Shown: in pieces, positions 6,784 to 16,225 of the stretch
How positions within the stretch are numbered: position 1 is the stretch's first letter
Layout: each line of letters begins with the position of its first letter
DNA from: Gordonia rhizosphera NBRC 16068
GTDB taxonomy: Bacteria > Actinomycetota > Actinomycetes > Mycobacteriales > Mycobacteriaceae
Direction: 5' to 3'
DNA length: 45,244 bases
Assembly (NCBI RefSeq): GCF_000298195.1
Contig: NZ_BAHC01000065.1
Span: 1 to 45,244, forward strand
Notes under the pieces: model-generated
Told to the model about the DNA's origin: nothing
Databases searched by the model: none
The model's input: the letters and a program-made list of their open reading frames with translations, nothing else
Program-made: the position numbers and the translations under genes

Positions 6784-8423
6784 GCCGAGGCCTGCACGAT
6801 CGGCGCGGTGGCGGTGTCGGTGAGTGTGAAGCCGGTGTAGCCTTCCGCGGCCACCTTGTCGCATCGTTCACGGAACGGCCCGATGCCACCGGCATAGGGC
6901 ATGAACACGCGTGCCTTGCCGGGCACGTTGGCGCCCAGGTACCAGGAGTTCGCCTTGACGAACATCGTGCGGGACGCCACATCGTTGACCTCGAGCACCC
7001 AGGCGTTCTGTGCATCGAGGTCTGCCTCGATCCGCGAAATTCCCTGTTTTTCTGCGTGACTGAGCAGATCACACATCCAATCGACGTGTTGCTCGATGGA
7101 CACGATCACATTGACCAGCACCGATGGGCTGCCCGGACCGGTGATCATGAACATGTTCGGGAACTGTGCGCTCGCGATACCGAGGTATGTGCGGGGACCG
7201 GCGGCCCATTCATCGCGGAGCCGGAGTCCGTTGACACCTCGGATGTCGATCGCGGTCAGAGCCCCGGTCATCGCGTCGTAGCCCGTGGCGAAGATGATCA
7301 CGTCGAGCTCGTACTCGTTGCCCCCGGCGACGATTCCGCGTTCGGTGATGCGTTCGATCGGATTGTCGCGGACGTCCACGAGGGATACGTTGTCGCGGTT
7401 GTACGTGGCGTAGTAGTCGGTGCCCAGGCAGATGCGCTTTGCCCCGATCGGGTAGCCGTGCGGTGTGAGTGACTCGGCCGTGTCCGGGTCGGCGACGATA
7501 TCGCGGATGCGTTCGCGGACGAAGGATGCGAGGACGGCATTGGCGTCCTCGTTCCGGGAGGTGTCGGTGAAGGCGGTCATGAACATCGTCCCGCCGTTCT
7601 CCCACCGACGGTTCATCTCGGCGCGCCCGACGTCGTCGGGTAGGGACAGGACACTGCCGATGGGCGGTACGATCGGCACACCCGACGGAGAGACCTTGCA
7701 GATGGCGCGGTAACGGCGATAGTTCGCCTTGACCTCATCGATCTCCTCGGTGGCGAGGGGACGATTGCCTGCGGGGAGTGCGAAATGCGGGGTCCGCTGG
7801 AATACGTTCAGGGTCTTGGCGTCTCGTGCGATCTCCGGGATCGCCTGGATGCCTGACGAACCCGTGCCGATGACTGCGACGCGGAGACCGTCGAAGTCAA
7901 CGCCGTCCCGCGGCCAGTGACCGGTATGGAGGATGCGTCCGCCGAACGATTCGATACCCTCGAAATCCGGGATGCGCGCTTCCGACAGACATCCCACCGC
8001 GGTGATCAGATAGGTCGCTGTCACCGTCTCGCCGCGATCGGTGGTCACCAGCCAGCGGTTGTTCGACTCGTCGAAAGTCGCTTCGGCGACCGAGGTCTCG
8101 AAGGTGATCGAACGCCGCAGATCGAACTTGTCCGCGACATGGTTCGCGTAGGCGAGGATCTCGGGCTGTGTTGGGTAGCGCTCGGTCCAGGTCCACTCCT
8201 GCTCCAGCTCTTCGGAGAACGAGTAGGAGTAGAACACGGACTCGACATCGCAGCGCGCTCCCGGGTACGTATTCCAGTACCAGGTCCCGCCCACATCGTC
8301 CGCGCGGTCGAAGACCCGGATCGAGTAGCCGAATTCGTCGCGGAGACGGTGCAGCGCATACATTCCTGCGAATCCCGCCCCGATGATGACGGCGTCTGCG
8401 GTGTCGGTGATTTCGGTGGCCAT
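6780..8423 (-). CDS. Baeyer-Villiger monooxygenase (FAD/NADPH)
   Basis: The 547-residue flavoprotein has GAGFAG (15-20) for FAD, the BVMO fingerprint FGGRILHTGHWP at 160-171 matching FxGxxxHTxxWP, and a second dinucleotide motif GTGSSG (186-191) for NADPH. It should insert one oxygen atom beside a ketone to give an ester or lactone in the cytosol. The length is normal for the cyclohexanone/cyclopentadecanone/steroid monooxygenase group. GGAGG is 7 nt before the ATG. It is the first gene of a two-gene minus-strand unit with an HSL esterase. Ring ketone specificity cannot be decided from motifs. Confidence 0.92.
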   Translation of the reverse strand: MATEITDTADAVIIGAGFAGMYALHRLRDEFGYSIRVFDRADDVGGTWYWNTYPGARCDVESVFYSYSFSEELEQEWTWTERYPTQPEILAYANHVADKFDLRRSITFETSVAEATFDESNNRWLVTTDRGETVTATYLITAVGCLSEARIPDFEGIESFGGRILHTGHWPRDGVDFDGLRVAVIGTGSSGIQAIPEIARDAKTLNVFQRTPHFALPAGNRPLATEEIDEVKANYRRYRAICKVSPSGVPIVPPIGSVLSLPDDVGRAEMNRRWENGGTMFMTAFTDTSRNEDANAVLASFVRERIRDIVADPDTAESLTPHGYPIGAKRICLGTDYYATYNRDNVSLVDVRDNPIERITERGIVAGGNEYELDVIIFATGYDAMTGALTAIDIRGVNGLRLRDEWAAGPRTYLGIASAQFPNMFMITGPGSPSVLVNVIVSIEQHVDWMCDLLSHAEKQGISRIEADLDAQNAWVLEVNDVASRTMFVKANSWYLGANVPGKARVFMPYAGGIGPFRERCDKVAAEGYTGFTLTDTATAPIVQASA

Positions 8424-8537
8424 GGCAGTCCCTCCGTGATAAGCGTTCCTGCCAGCATCGCCCGCTCATGTGATCTGTGTCATCGGCCAGTTGGCGGAAC
8501 CTTCTCGCCAGATGGATAGGAGACCTGCGGGGCACCC

Positions 8538-9665
8538 TCAGAACAGCGACCGCGAAGCGAACAGGCGATGGACCGTGAGAGTCAGCAGGAGCCGCGCTCG
8601 CCCATACGGTTCGGTGCAGGAGAATCCGAGAACCCGCTCCGCGCGCTCGACGCGGTGGGCGACGGAGTTGTGATGCAGGTGGACGATGCGCGCGGCCTGT
8701 CGCAGTGAGTCGGTCGACGCGACGGCCAGGAGGGTCTCGAGGATGTCCGGGCTCGACTGTGTACGCAGTTCCTCGAGGCGTTGGACGTCCGCGATACGCG
8801 CCATTCCCTCCGGCGTCAGTTCCTCGGCCAACAGTTCATAGCACCCCAGTTCGGTGGCGTCGACGAAGACGGATGCGGCGGGACGCGGGGGTGCATCGGC
8901 GGTGCTGGGCAGGGCGAAGCGGAGTGCGTTCTTTGCCCGTCGCCACGAGTCCGGTGCCGCCAGGGCCGGCCGCGATGGCATGTAGCCTCCCCGGACTCCC
9001 GTCGGTACCGTGATCTGTCCGAACGCGTCGAAATCGGTGGCGAGCACAAGATGCACCCGGTCGAGTCGGGTGTGGTGGACCGAATCCGAAATGGCCCGCA
9101 CCTGGTGGACGATCCGGTCGACATCTGGGGCCGGACCAAGAAACGCCATCACGGCGACCGAGCGCGGCGCCGCGATCCTGAGTCTGCCGATCGGGCCCAT
9201 GCGATCCTCGTCGGACAGATCCCCGTCGACGACGGCACGGATGTCCGATGCGAGGGTGCGGGTGCCGGCGCGCAGACCGGCGATCGTCACGGTCGCGGCG
9301 ATCCTGGCCAGGGCCGTGTCGATCGGAGACGGCATGTGCCACACAGAAAGATCGGCCGACCACGAGTCGGGGATCACGGAGTCATACCCCTGCGCGGGCG
9401 AGATCCAGATCCGCCATCCGTCTCCGAGCTCTCGGTATCCTGCAGCCGGCGAGCCGGTCTCGTCATCATCGCCGGCAGCGGTCGTCCCGTCCGGACGAGC
9501 CACGACGGTTCGGTCCGCGGTGTCCAGACCTACGGCGGCGCCGAGTGCGATGGCCGCACGAGCGACCGCGACTTCGGGAGTGATCGTGTCATCGACCAGC
9601 AGCTCGTCCAAGGACGTGAGCGCCGCGAAGAACCGGAGGTGATCGTGAGTGCTGCTCATGCTCAT
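8538..9665 (-). CDS. PucR/CdaR-type transcriptional regulator
   Basis: The approximately 375-residue protein ends in a PucR-type C-terminal helix-turn-helix (SLRQAARIVHLHHNSVAHRVER, about 40 residues from the end), preceded by a GGDEF-like central region with no recognisable ligand-binding signature. Such proteins usually activate catabolic operons. The start is uncertain: ATGs at 9665 and 9659 are plausible, and further in-frame starts lie upstream to 9749. No strong ribosome-binding site decides between them. It lies between the BVMO unit and the acyl-CoA ligase, all on the minus strand, so either could be its target. Confidence 0.75.
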   Translation of the reverse strand: MSMSSTHDHLRFFAALTSLDELLVDDTITPEVAVARAAIALGAAVGLDTADRTVVARPDGTTAAGDDDETGSPAAGYRELGDGWRIWISPAQGYDSVIPDSWSADLSVWHMPSPIDTALARIAATVTIAGLRAGTRTLASDIRAVVDGDLSDEDRMGPIGRLRIAAPRSVAVMAFLGPAPDVDRIVHQVRAISDSVHHTRLDRVHLVLATDFDAFGQITVPTGVRGGYMPSRPALAAPDSWRRAKNALRFALPSTADAPPRPAASVFVDATELGCYELLAEELTPEGMARIADVQRLEELRTQSSPDILETLLAVASTDSLRQAARIVHLHHNSVAHRVERAERVLGFSCTEPYGRARLLLTLTVHRLFASRSLF

Positions 9666-9822
9666 GTCTTTGTCGGGGAGACCGCCACCACCCATGCTAG
9701 TCGGCGCGGATCGTTCGCTACACGGAGGTCTCGAACCGTGCTGGTTCATGGTTCCGTCCTCGGTCGCCGTTGCGGCGATGCCCGTCGCGGCCGCAGATGA
9801 ACGGTGCGAGCGGGATCAGCGG

Positions 9823-11367
9823 TCACCTGGAGGAGCCGGCGGCGCCGAGGTGTCGACGCAGGACGAACTTCTGGACCTTGCCACTCGGCGTCCGTGGGAA
9901 CTCGGCCAACTCGTGCAGTTCTTCGGGCCACTTCTGCTTCGCCAGGCCGACCTCGGCGAAGTGGGCTCGCATCTCCGCCATGGTGGGTAGGTCGTGCTGG
10001 GGTTTGAGCCGCAAGATCGCGGCGGCGTGTTCTCCGAACCGCTCATCCGGTACGGCCACCACCACCGCCTCGGCCACGCATGGCAGCGTCAGCAGGGCCT
10101 CTTCGACCTCCAGCGCACTGATGTTCTCGCCGCCGCGAATGATGATGTCCGACTTGCGATCACTGATCGTGAGGAAGCCATCTTCGTCGAGATGTCCGAT
10201 GTCGCCGGTGTGGTACCAACCCTCATCGTCGAAAGCCTTGGCGTTCAGGTCGGGATCAATGTAACCGATGCACAGGTCGGGACCTCGACTGATGATCTCG
10301 CCGTCCTCGGCGATCTTGATCTCGACACCCGGGAGCGCATTGCCGTCGGTGTGGATGCGCTTGTGGTCGGGCACCTCGCGCATCGAACCGCTGATCGACG
10401 GATGCTCGGTGCTTCCGTAGGATCGTGCGGTCGAGATCCCGATGCGCTCCAATCGTTCGGCCACCGCGACCGGCACGGCCGAGCCACCCATCGTCGCATA
10501 GCGGATGAGGTCCCTATGCCGGTCGGTGAAATCGGGATGGTCGATGAGGCTGACGAAATAGAACGGCACGCCACCGCCGACCGAGAGTTCCTCCTCGGCG
10601 ATGAGAGAGAGCACCCTCTCGGTGTTCCACACATCGACCATGCAGATCTGCTTCGCGTTGAGCAGCGGGACGAGCAGGGCGCTGAGCATGCCGATGAAGT
10701 GTCCGACCGGTGCCGCGATGATGGTGGCGGCCTGGTCGGCCGGCATCATCGCGGCCAACTGTCGTGCCTCGAAGCCGAGTGATCGGTGGCTGTGGACGAC
10801 TCCCTTGGGGTTGCTGGTGGTGCCGGAGGTGAAGGCGATGACCGCAGGAGACGCGGGATCGACATCCGCGTTGCCGAGGATCTCCTCGGACTCAAGCAGA
10901 TCATCGAAGTCTCGGCCGACGACTCCCACGATGGGCACATCGGCGTAGACGTCGGGGTCGTACCGAAGACTGCCGAACTCTTCGGCGGTGATGAAGACCT
11001 TGGGCTGCATGGTGTCGAGGATGAAGCCGACTTCCTTGCGGCCGTAGATGTGGACGATGGGCACCACCACGGCGCCGAGGATGGTCGATGCCCAGAAGAC
11101 GGCGGCGGCCTCCATCCAGTTGGGGAGTTGGAATGCCACCACATCTCCTTGTCGCACCCCTCGTGCACGAAGCCCGCCGGCGAGTTTTCGCGCAACACCG
11201 TGGACTTCGCGGATTGTTCCCGTCCATGGTCGGACATCGGAATGGACCGCGAACCGGAGGTCGGGGTTTGCGTCGAGGCCACGCACCACGAGGTCACCGA
11301 GGCTGTCCAGCGTCCACCATCCGTGTGCTTCGTAGCGTGTGACCAGTTCATCGGGAATAGTTCGCAT
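9823..11367 (-). CDS. Acyl-CoA ligase, AMP-forming
   Basis: The 514-residue ANL enzyme has the AMP loop FTSGTTSNPKG (179-189), the A5 motif SYGSTEHP, the hinge SDRKSDIIIRGGENIS, and C-terminal PRTPSGK with K497. It resembles FadD13- or cyclohexanecarboxylate-CoA-ligase-like proteins in general pattern. The ATG at 11367 is chosen for AGGA about 7 nt upstream and homology-like start MRTIPDELV; an open frame extends further but is not protein-like. It is divergent from the TetR at 11559 across a promoter region with repeats. It is one of four ligases in the window. Confidence 0.88.
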   Translation of the reverse strand: MRTIPDELVTRYEAHGWWTLDSLGDLVVRGLDANPDLRFAVHSDVRPWTGTIREVHGVARKLAGGLRARGVRQGDVVAFQLPNWMEAAAVFWASTILGAVVVPIVHIYGRKEVGFILDTMQPKVFITAEEFGSLRYDPDVYADVPIVGVVGRDFDDLLESEEILGNADVDPASPAVIAFTSGTTSNPKGVVHSHRSLGFEARQLAAMMPADQAATIIAAPVGHFIGMLSALLVPLLNAKQICMVDVWNTERVLSLIAEEELSVGGGVPFYFVSLIDHPDFTDRHRDLIRYATMGGSAVPVAVAERLERIGISTARSYGSTEHPSISGSMREVPDHKRIHTDGNALPGVEIKIAEDGEIISRGPDLCIGYIDPDLNAKAFDDEGWYHTGDIGHLDEDGFLTISDRKSDIIIRGGENISALEVEEALLTLPCVAEAVVVAVPDERFGEHAAAILRLKPQHDLPTMAEMRAHFAEVGLAKQKWPEELHELAEFPRTPSGKVQKFVLRRHLGAAGSSR

Positions 11368-11494
11368 GGAGTGTCCTCGATCGTGGGTGGCGAGAGGGAG
11401 ATGAGGTGAATGTTGCCAAATACGTTGTACGGCAATCAGTATTCGACATTGGTCTCTGTGTGGTGTCGATGCAGTTGTCGAGTTGGGCACGGGT

Positions 11495-11527
11495 GAACAT
11501 GTCAACTGTTACACTTACTGGAACATG
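11495..11527. promoter_or_regulatory. GAACATG direct repeats in ligase/TetR promoter
   Basis: GAACATG occurs at 11495-11501 and 11521-11527, 26 bp start to start, in the spacer between the divergent ligase and TetR genes. TTGCC/GGCAA inverted arms also occur at 11413-11417 and 11431-11435. Either could be the operator of the adjoining TetR. Evidence is positional only. Confidence 0.35.
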
Positions 11528-11558
11528 CACCGGTCCTCGACGCAAGGGGTGAATTCTG

Positions 11559-12293
11559 GTGAGCCCAACGAACGCGAGGAAGGGTGCGCAACGTCCCCGA
11601 CGCGAGCGGGGTTCGATCTCGGTGAACGAGATCATCGATGGCGCATTCGAACTCGCGAGTGACGTCACCGTCGACAACTTGAGCATGCCGATGCTCGCCA
11701 AGCGGCTCGATCTGGGCGTGACCAGCATCTATTGGCATTTCCGCAGCAAAGACCGCCTGCTCGACGCGATGACCGAGCGGGCGATCGATGAGTTCGATGC
11801 GGCCATGCCGATCATCGGTCCCGACGAGGGCTGGCAGAGAGCATTGTGTTCGTATGCTCGCAGCATGCGGACCGTGTTCCGAGACCGCCCGGTTCTGTGC
11901 GACCTGCTGGTCGTTCGACCGGAGAGCCTGGCAATGCAGGTCAATCGCCCTGCATGCGGCCGACTCGAGGCGGTGATAGCCATGCTGGTCGATGTGGGCT
12001 TCACCCCCGCAGCCGCGCTCGACGTCTTCTTGTCGATCTCGGTCCACACGCGTGGTGTCGTCATGGTCGAGCGCAGACAGGATCTCGCCGGCGGAGAGTC
12101 GGTGGGTATTTCGATCGACAATCTGGATGTTGAGGCGATGCCATATTTGACAAGCCTTTTCGCCGAGGATCGCCCCGTGGGTGAGGTCATCGACCGCATC
12201 TTCGAATTGGGGCTCGACGCATTGATCGATCGTGCCGACAGGACTCTCGCCTCCGCGGTGGCGGGTACGACCGGCGAGCGTCGGGTGTCGTGA
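11559..12293 (+). CDS. TetR-family regulator (twin A)
   Basis: The 244-residue protein has an N-terminal TetR helix-turn-helix at about residues 38-67 with recognition segment LDLGVTSIYWHFRSKD, then an alpha-helical ligand domain. The start is a GTG with AAGGGGTG about 8 nt upstream. Its DNA-binding domain is nearly identical to that of the convergent TetR at 12330-13076, while the ligand domains differ more. It is divergent from the acyl-CoA ligase at 9823-11367, which it probably represses until a pathway acid or CoA ester binds (inference). Confidence 0.88.
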   Translation: MSPTNARKGAQRPRRERGSISVNEIIDGAFELASDVTVDNLSMPMLAKRLDLGVTSIYWHFRSKDRLLDAMTERAIDEFDAAMPIIGPDEGWQRALCSYARSMRTVFRDRPVLCDLLVVRPESLAMQVNRPACGRLEAVIAMLVDVGFTPAAALDVFLSISVHTRGVVMVERRQDLAGGESVGISIDNLDVEAMPYLTSLFAEDRPVGEVIDRIFELGLDALIDRADRTLASAVAGTTGERRVS

Positions 12294-12329
12294 ACCGACA
12301 TCCGTGCACTGGCGACGGGCGGTGGGGTC

Positions 12330-13076
12330 CTATCGCGCCGACCGGGCGGCGGCGCTGCCGTCGGCCGAGCGCCGGGTTCCTTTGGTCGCTCGCAACACAC
12401 GCTTGGCGCGGTCGATGAGAGCCTCGACGCCGATGTCGAAGGAGCGATCGGCCGTCGTGTCGATGGGATATCCGTCGTTGATCAGCCCCGACAGGATCGG
12501 CATGGTTCCGGGGTCGGTGATCGCCGAGTGGTCGACCGTCGCCTCGGTGAGGTGTCTCGTTCGCTCGGTCATGGCGAGCGCACGTGCGAAGACCACGATC
12601 GAGTAGTACGTGTCCAGCGCGTCGTCCGCAGTGAATCCTGCCCCGACCAGCACCGAGAGCGCACTCTCGAGGCGTTCGCACGTGACGCGGTCGTTGTCGA
12701 TGCCGTTGGCCGATGGGCGCATGATCAGCAGATCGCACATGACGGGATTGGCGCGGAAGATGTCGCGCATCGCGTACGCATACGTGCGAAGCCCCGAGTA
12801 CCATTTCTCGTCCACGATCGTCGGCATCGCCGCGTTGAATTCCTGCAGTGCACGATCGGTCATCGCCGCGATCAACGCATCCTTGCTCCGGAAATGCCAG
12901 TAGATGCTGGTCACACCCAGGTCGAGCTTCTTGGCGAGCATTGGCATGCTGAGATTCTCGAGGGTTACCTCGGAAGCGAGTGTGAAAGCGCCATTGATGA
13001 TTTCGTCGATGGAGATCGAGCCGCGAACTCGCCGCTTCTTGGCGGTGGTCCCCGTCTTCTTTGCCGGTTGCGTCAA
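12330..13076 (-). CDS. TetR-family regulator (twin B)
   Basis: The 248-residue TetR protein shares with the neighbouring twin the segment LDLGVTSIYWHFRSKD and the flanking NLSMPMLAK, plus the preceding RGSIS..EII.GAF block. The start is a TTG at 13076 with GGGGG about 5 nt upstream; no better in-frame start is apparent. The Lys/Arg-rich N-terminal tail (KKTGTTAKKRR) may add DNA contacts. It lies downstream of the amidohydrolase on the same strand but beyond a strong hairpin. The twins' stops are 36 bp apart, tail to tail, consistent with an inverted duplication and divergence. Confidence 0.87.
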   Translation of the reverse strand: MTQPAKKTGTTAKKRRVRGSISIDEIINGAFTLASEVTLENLSMPMLAKKLDLGVTSIYWHFRSKDALIAAMTDRALQEFNAAMPTIVDEKWYSGLRTYAYAMRDIFRANPVMCDLLIMRPSANGIDNDRVTCERLESALSVLVGAGFTADDALDTYYSIVVFARALAMTERTRHLTEATVDHSAITDPGTMPILSGLINDGYPIDTTADRSFDIGVEALIDRAKRVLRATKGTRRSADGSAAARSAR

Positions 13077-13306
13077 CGTGACCCCCTACAGGCGGTGTGC
13101 TGGCTTGAACTGCGAGCCTAACACTCGATTGACGAGGGGATTCTTAGGAGGAGGGTCGGGCGACGGGGCCGTGGATCGGGATGGTCCGGCGGGTCGATGC
13201 AGGCCGGTGGGCGTTCGAGTGCCATTACGGTTGCGGTGACCGTGGCCGTTACAGTCGGCCGTGCCCCGCGCTCGCGGCTTGGTCGCGTCAGGGCGCCAGG
13301 CACCGC

Positions 13307-13336
13307 GAACGCCCAGGTCGTCGGACCTGGGCGTTC
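13307..13336 (-). terminator. Strong GC-rich hairpin after amidohydrolase
   Basis: GAACGCCCAGGTC-GTCG-GACCTGGGCGTTC has perfect 13-bp arms and a 4-nt loop. It starts 15 nt past the amidohydrolase stop on the minus strand. There is no T-tract, as is common in high-GC actinobacterial terminators. The rest of the 13077-13351 spacer shows only short GGTGACCG-like repeats. Confidence 0.75.
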
Positions 13337-13351
13337 GGCGCGAGTGGTGGT

Positions 13352-14548
13352 CTACGCCGCGGGCACCGCGGAGCCGACCTTCATGAGCTGCATCATGTTG
13401 CCGCCCATGATTCGTGCGATGTCCTCCTCGGGCAGCCCCTTGAGGTCGTCGATGAAGGTGATCGGATCCTTGAGACCCTCCGGGTGCGGCCAGTCCGAGC
13501 CGAAAACCACGCGGTCGGTGCCCACGAGCCTCGCCAGGTCCGCGAAGTTCTCCTCCCAGAACGGGCTGATGTAGACGCACCGTTTGAAGGCCTCCACCGG
13601 ATCCTCGGAGAAGACGTGGGGCATCTTCGAGTAGACGTCGTGGAGCTGGTGGAACACATGCGGCACCCAGTCGGCGCCGTTCTCGATGGACAGGATGCGG
13701 ATATCGGGGTTGCGCGAGAGGGCTCCGTGGCAGGTGAGGGCGAACATCGCATCCTCGATCGGGCGCTTGCCCATGGCGGCCAGACGGAAGGCGGTGGGCT
13801 TGAACGGGAGGTACTCGTCGGCCGGCTCCCACACGTTGAGGAACTCGGCATAGCCGCTGTCGGAGGCGTGCATCGACACGGGGATGTCGGCCTTGACGCA
13901 CGCTTGCCAGAACGGATCGAACTCCTCGAGGCCGAACGAACGTGTGCCCTTGAACCCGGGCACGGGTGCCGGCCGGACCAGTACCGTCCGTGCTCCACGT
14001 TCCAGCACCCATTCGAGTTCCTCGAGTGCGCGATCGACGATCGGGAGCGTGATGACCGGGGTGGCGAAGATCCGGTCCTCGTAGTTGAACGACCAGGTCT
14101 CGTACATCCACCGGTTCAGCGCGTGGATGACATCGTGGATCAGTTCCGGATCGTCCTTCATACGTTCCTCGACCAGGCTGGCCAGCGTGGGGAACATGAG
14201 GCTGTAGTCCAGGCCGAGTTCATTCATGACCTCGAGGCGGGGAGCGGGCTCGCGGAAGGCGGGGATCGCCTTCATCGGCTCGCCCATGACCTCGCGATAC
14301 GACTTGCCGCCGCTGCCGTTGCGGAAGTATTCCTCCTGGGCTCCCGGTTGGGCGACCACCTCGAACGTCGGGTTGGGGATGTAGTCGCTGACGACACCCC
14401 GGACGCGAATCTTCTTGCGACCCTCGATCGTCACGTAGTCGATGACGCCCTTCCGGTTGTCCGGCAGGAACTTGGTCAGCGCATCCTCGGGCTCGTAGAA
14501 GTGATTGTCGGCGTCGAAGACCGAGAACGGAAGTGAGCGTGACGGCAT
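13352..14548 (-). CDS. Amidohydrolase-family metal-dependent hydrolase/decarboxylase
   Basis: The 398-residue protein belongs to the amidohydrolase-2 (ACMSD-like) TIM-barrel family: N-terminal metal motif DADNH (12-16), a central SMHAS with a histidine ligand, and C-terminal GSDWPHPEG containing the metal-binding Asp. Members hydrolyse or decarboxylate ring intermediates; many actinobacterial ones have no known reaction. The ATG at 14548 follows AGGAGG by about 9 nt. It is divergent from the thioesterase operon at 14748, sharing the 14549-14747 spacer in which ACCGT (14611-14615) and ACGGT (14634-14638) form a loose inverted pair. A second, different amidohydrolase lies at 38853. Confidence 0.85.
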   Translation of the reverse strand: MPSRSLPFSVFDADNHFYEPEDALTKFLPDNRKGVIDYVTIEGRKKIRVRGVVSDYIPNPTFEVVAQPGAQEEYFRNGSGGKSYREVMGEPMKAIPAFREPAPRLEVMNELGLDYSLMFPTLASLVEERMKDDPELIHDVIHALNRWMYETWSFNYEDRIFATPVITLPIVDRALEELEWVLERGARTVLVRPAPVPGFKGTRSFGLEEFDPFWQACVKADIPVSMHASDSGYAEFLNVWEPADEYLPFKPTAFRLAAMGKRPIEDAMFALTCHGALSRNPDIRILSIENGADWVPHVFHQLHDVYSKMPHVFSEDPVEAFKRCVYISPFWEENFADLARLVGTDRVVFGSDWPHPEGLKDPITFIDDLKGLPEEDIARIMGGNMMQLMKVGSAVPAA

Positions 14549-14747
14549 TGATGAACCTCCTGGTCGAGGCGCGGGTGGATTACGACTCTCCGTGCCTACC
14601 GTTAGTAACACTGGAAATGATACGGTTGCCCTTACCGGAAGCCAACAGGTCTCCTCGGTTTGTGCAGTTTCGGACAACCCGAAGAACCGGCGGTACCACT
14701 CGATTTCCTGCCAAGGTCATTGGCGCTCTAGATGATGAGGACAGATT

Positions 14748-15623
14748 ATGGCATCACCCCAGTCGCAGACCGTCGATGATCTGTCGCTCGACGGACTCGT
14801 GGATTCGTTCGACGTGTCGGCAACGGGCGACGGTTCCTTTGCGGGCACGTGCCCGGGATCCCGCCCCGTCGTGGAAGGCACCCATCTGATGGGGCAATCG
14901 ATTATTGCTGCGGCCAAGGTCTTTTCGGGGAAGTCGATCAGATCGGCCCAGGGTGTCTTCACCCGCACGGTCCAGTCATCGCTCCCGGTGGAGTTCGCCA
15001 TCGATGTGGTTCACGACGGCCGTTCACTGGCCTGCGCGGACATCGCGGTCGTGCAGAACGGTCGGCGCTGTGCGATGGTGTCGGTTCTCGCCGATCAGTC
15101 CACGGCGGACGTGATTCGGCACCAGGCCACCCGACCCGGGGTCGCCGGTCCAAGCGCCTCGGTGCCGAGTCGGCCCCCGTTCACCGGAGCCGAGTTGCGA
15201 CTCGTCGACGTCGTCGACGTCAACGACCCGGAGGAGGTGGGTCCTCCCGAGTTGTATGCCTGGCTTCGGTATGACTCGATTCCCGCGCGAGGCGAGTTCG
15301 CCAAAGCGCTGTTGACCTACCCCACTGGGGGACTGGGCATCTCGACCTCGATGCGTCCACACCGCGGGGTCGGGACCAGCCAGTCGCATCGGACGATCTC
15401 AACAGGTGTCATCACGGCTTCTATCACGTTCCACGAGCCACTCACCTGGGATGGTTGGCTGCTCTACTCGCACGAGAGCACCTATGCGGGATCCGGGTTG
15501 GCCTATATACGCGGACAGGTGCATACCGAATCCGGAACGCTACTCGCATCTTTCACCCAGCAAGCGATGATCCGGCCGATGGCCCCGCGGCCCGACGGAG
15601 CGTCGGCGGGTGGGCGCCTGTGA
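14748..15623 (+). CDS. Acyl-CoA thioesterase, double hotdog (TesB-like)
   Basis: The 291-residue protein has two hotdog halves: about 30-125 and about 165-285. The second half carries a TesB-type block (DGWLLYSHESTYAGSGLAY, then GTLLASFTQQAMIRP). It should hydrolyse acyl-CoA esters to free acid and CoA. The start is an ATG with GAGGAC about 6 nt upstream. It is the first gene of a plus-strand unit with a PaaI-type thioesterase (GTGA overlap), a crotonase and an SDR. Its job may be releasing CoA from dead-end intermediates. Confidence 0.82.
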   Translation: MASPQSQTVDDLSLDGLVDSFDVSATGDGSFAGTCPGSRPVVEGTHLMGQSIIAAAKVFSGKSIRSAQGVFTRTVQSSLPVEFAIDVVHDGRSLACADIAVVQNGRRCAMVSVLADQSTADVIRHQATRPGVAGPSASVPSRPPFTGAELRLVDVVDVNDPEEVGPPELYAWLRYDSIPARGEFAKALLTYPTGGLGISTSMRPHRGVGTSQSHRTISTGVITASITFHEPLTWDGWLLYSHESTYAGSGLAYIRGQVHTESGTLLASFTQQAMIRPMAPRPDGASAGGRL

Positions 15624-16105
15624 GTACCGCAGCGCAATCCTGGTCGAGCGAGGACGAACCCTTGGCGGAACGGAATGAATCCGGTTACGGCGAGATGCGC
15701 GCGCGATGGCAGCCAGAGAGTCTGCGGGACATCATGGCGGGCATGGGCATGCGCGCCGTTGTGCAACGCGGCGAACAGCATATCGTCGATCTGCCGGTCA
15801 CACCGCGTGTCACCAATGACTCTGGCGGACTGATGGGTGGCATGACAGCGACACTGATCGACACCGTCGCCGGTCAGGCAGCACTCGCCACAAAGCCCGC
15901 GGGAACGCGAATCACAACCTCGGATATGGCGATTCGATATCTGCGTCCCGCCACCGAGGACACGGTGAGCGCAGTCGCCACCGTCGAGCACTCCGGACGG
16001 AGAAGCATCACGGTTCGGGTGGATGTGCTCCGTGGGCCGCGCGCGGACAAGGCGGCCATCGCCACGGTCGTTTTCGCGGTGCTGAGCGAGCCGACCACGC
16101 CATGA
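15620..16105 (+). CDS. PaaI-type hotdog thioesterase
   Basis: The 161-residue single-hotdog protein has the typical PaaI-like order: GGLMGGMTATLIDTVAGQAA, then TSDMAIRYLRPA and an RVDVLRG strand. The GTG start at 15620 overlaps the TesB stop (GTGA), so translation is coupled. Family members hydrolyse aryl- or short-chain acyl-CoA esters. Two thioesterases in direct succession, one double and one single hotdog, suggest different acyl substrates within one pathway (inference). Confidence 0.82.
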   Translation: MSTAAQSWSSEDEPLAERNESGYGEMRARWQPESLRDIMAGMGMRAVVQRGEQHIVDLPVTPRVTNDSGGLMGGMTATLIDTVAGQAALATKPAGTRITTSDMAIRYLRPATEDTVSAVATVEHSGRRSITVRVDVLRGPRADKAAIATVVFAVLSEPTTP

Positions 16106-16225
16106 CCACGCCCTTCCGCAGACGGTTCCGGACGTCGAGCATCAGAGTCGAGGAAACGCGATGGCCCGCGTTCGTGGGGTCGCGTTCGACGAGGTCCGAC
16201 CCAATTCTCTACAGAAGGAGAGCAC

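Noticed and set aside
13195..13260. Short GGTGACCG/ACGGT repeats upstream of the terminator
   Set aside because: Degenerate, GC-rich low-complexity sequence with no clear palindrome longer than 5 bp.
13181..14536. A 451-codon plus-strand open frame opposite the amidohydrolase
   Set aside because: Shadow frame of the minus-strand amidohydrolase; no recognisable motif and it runs through the strong terminator hairpin.
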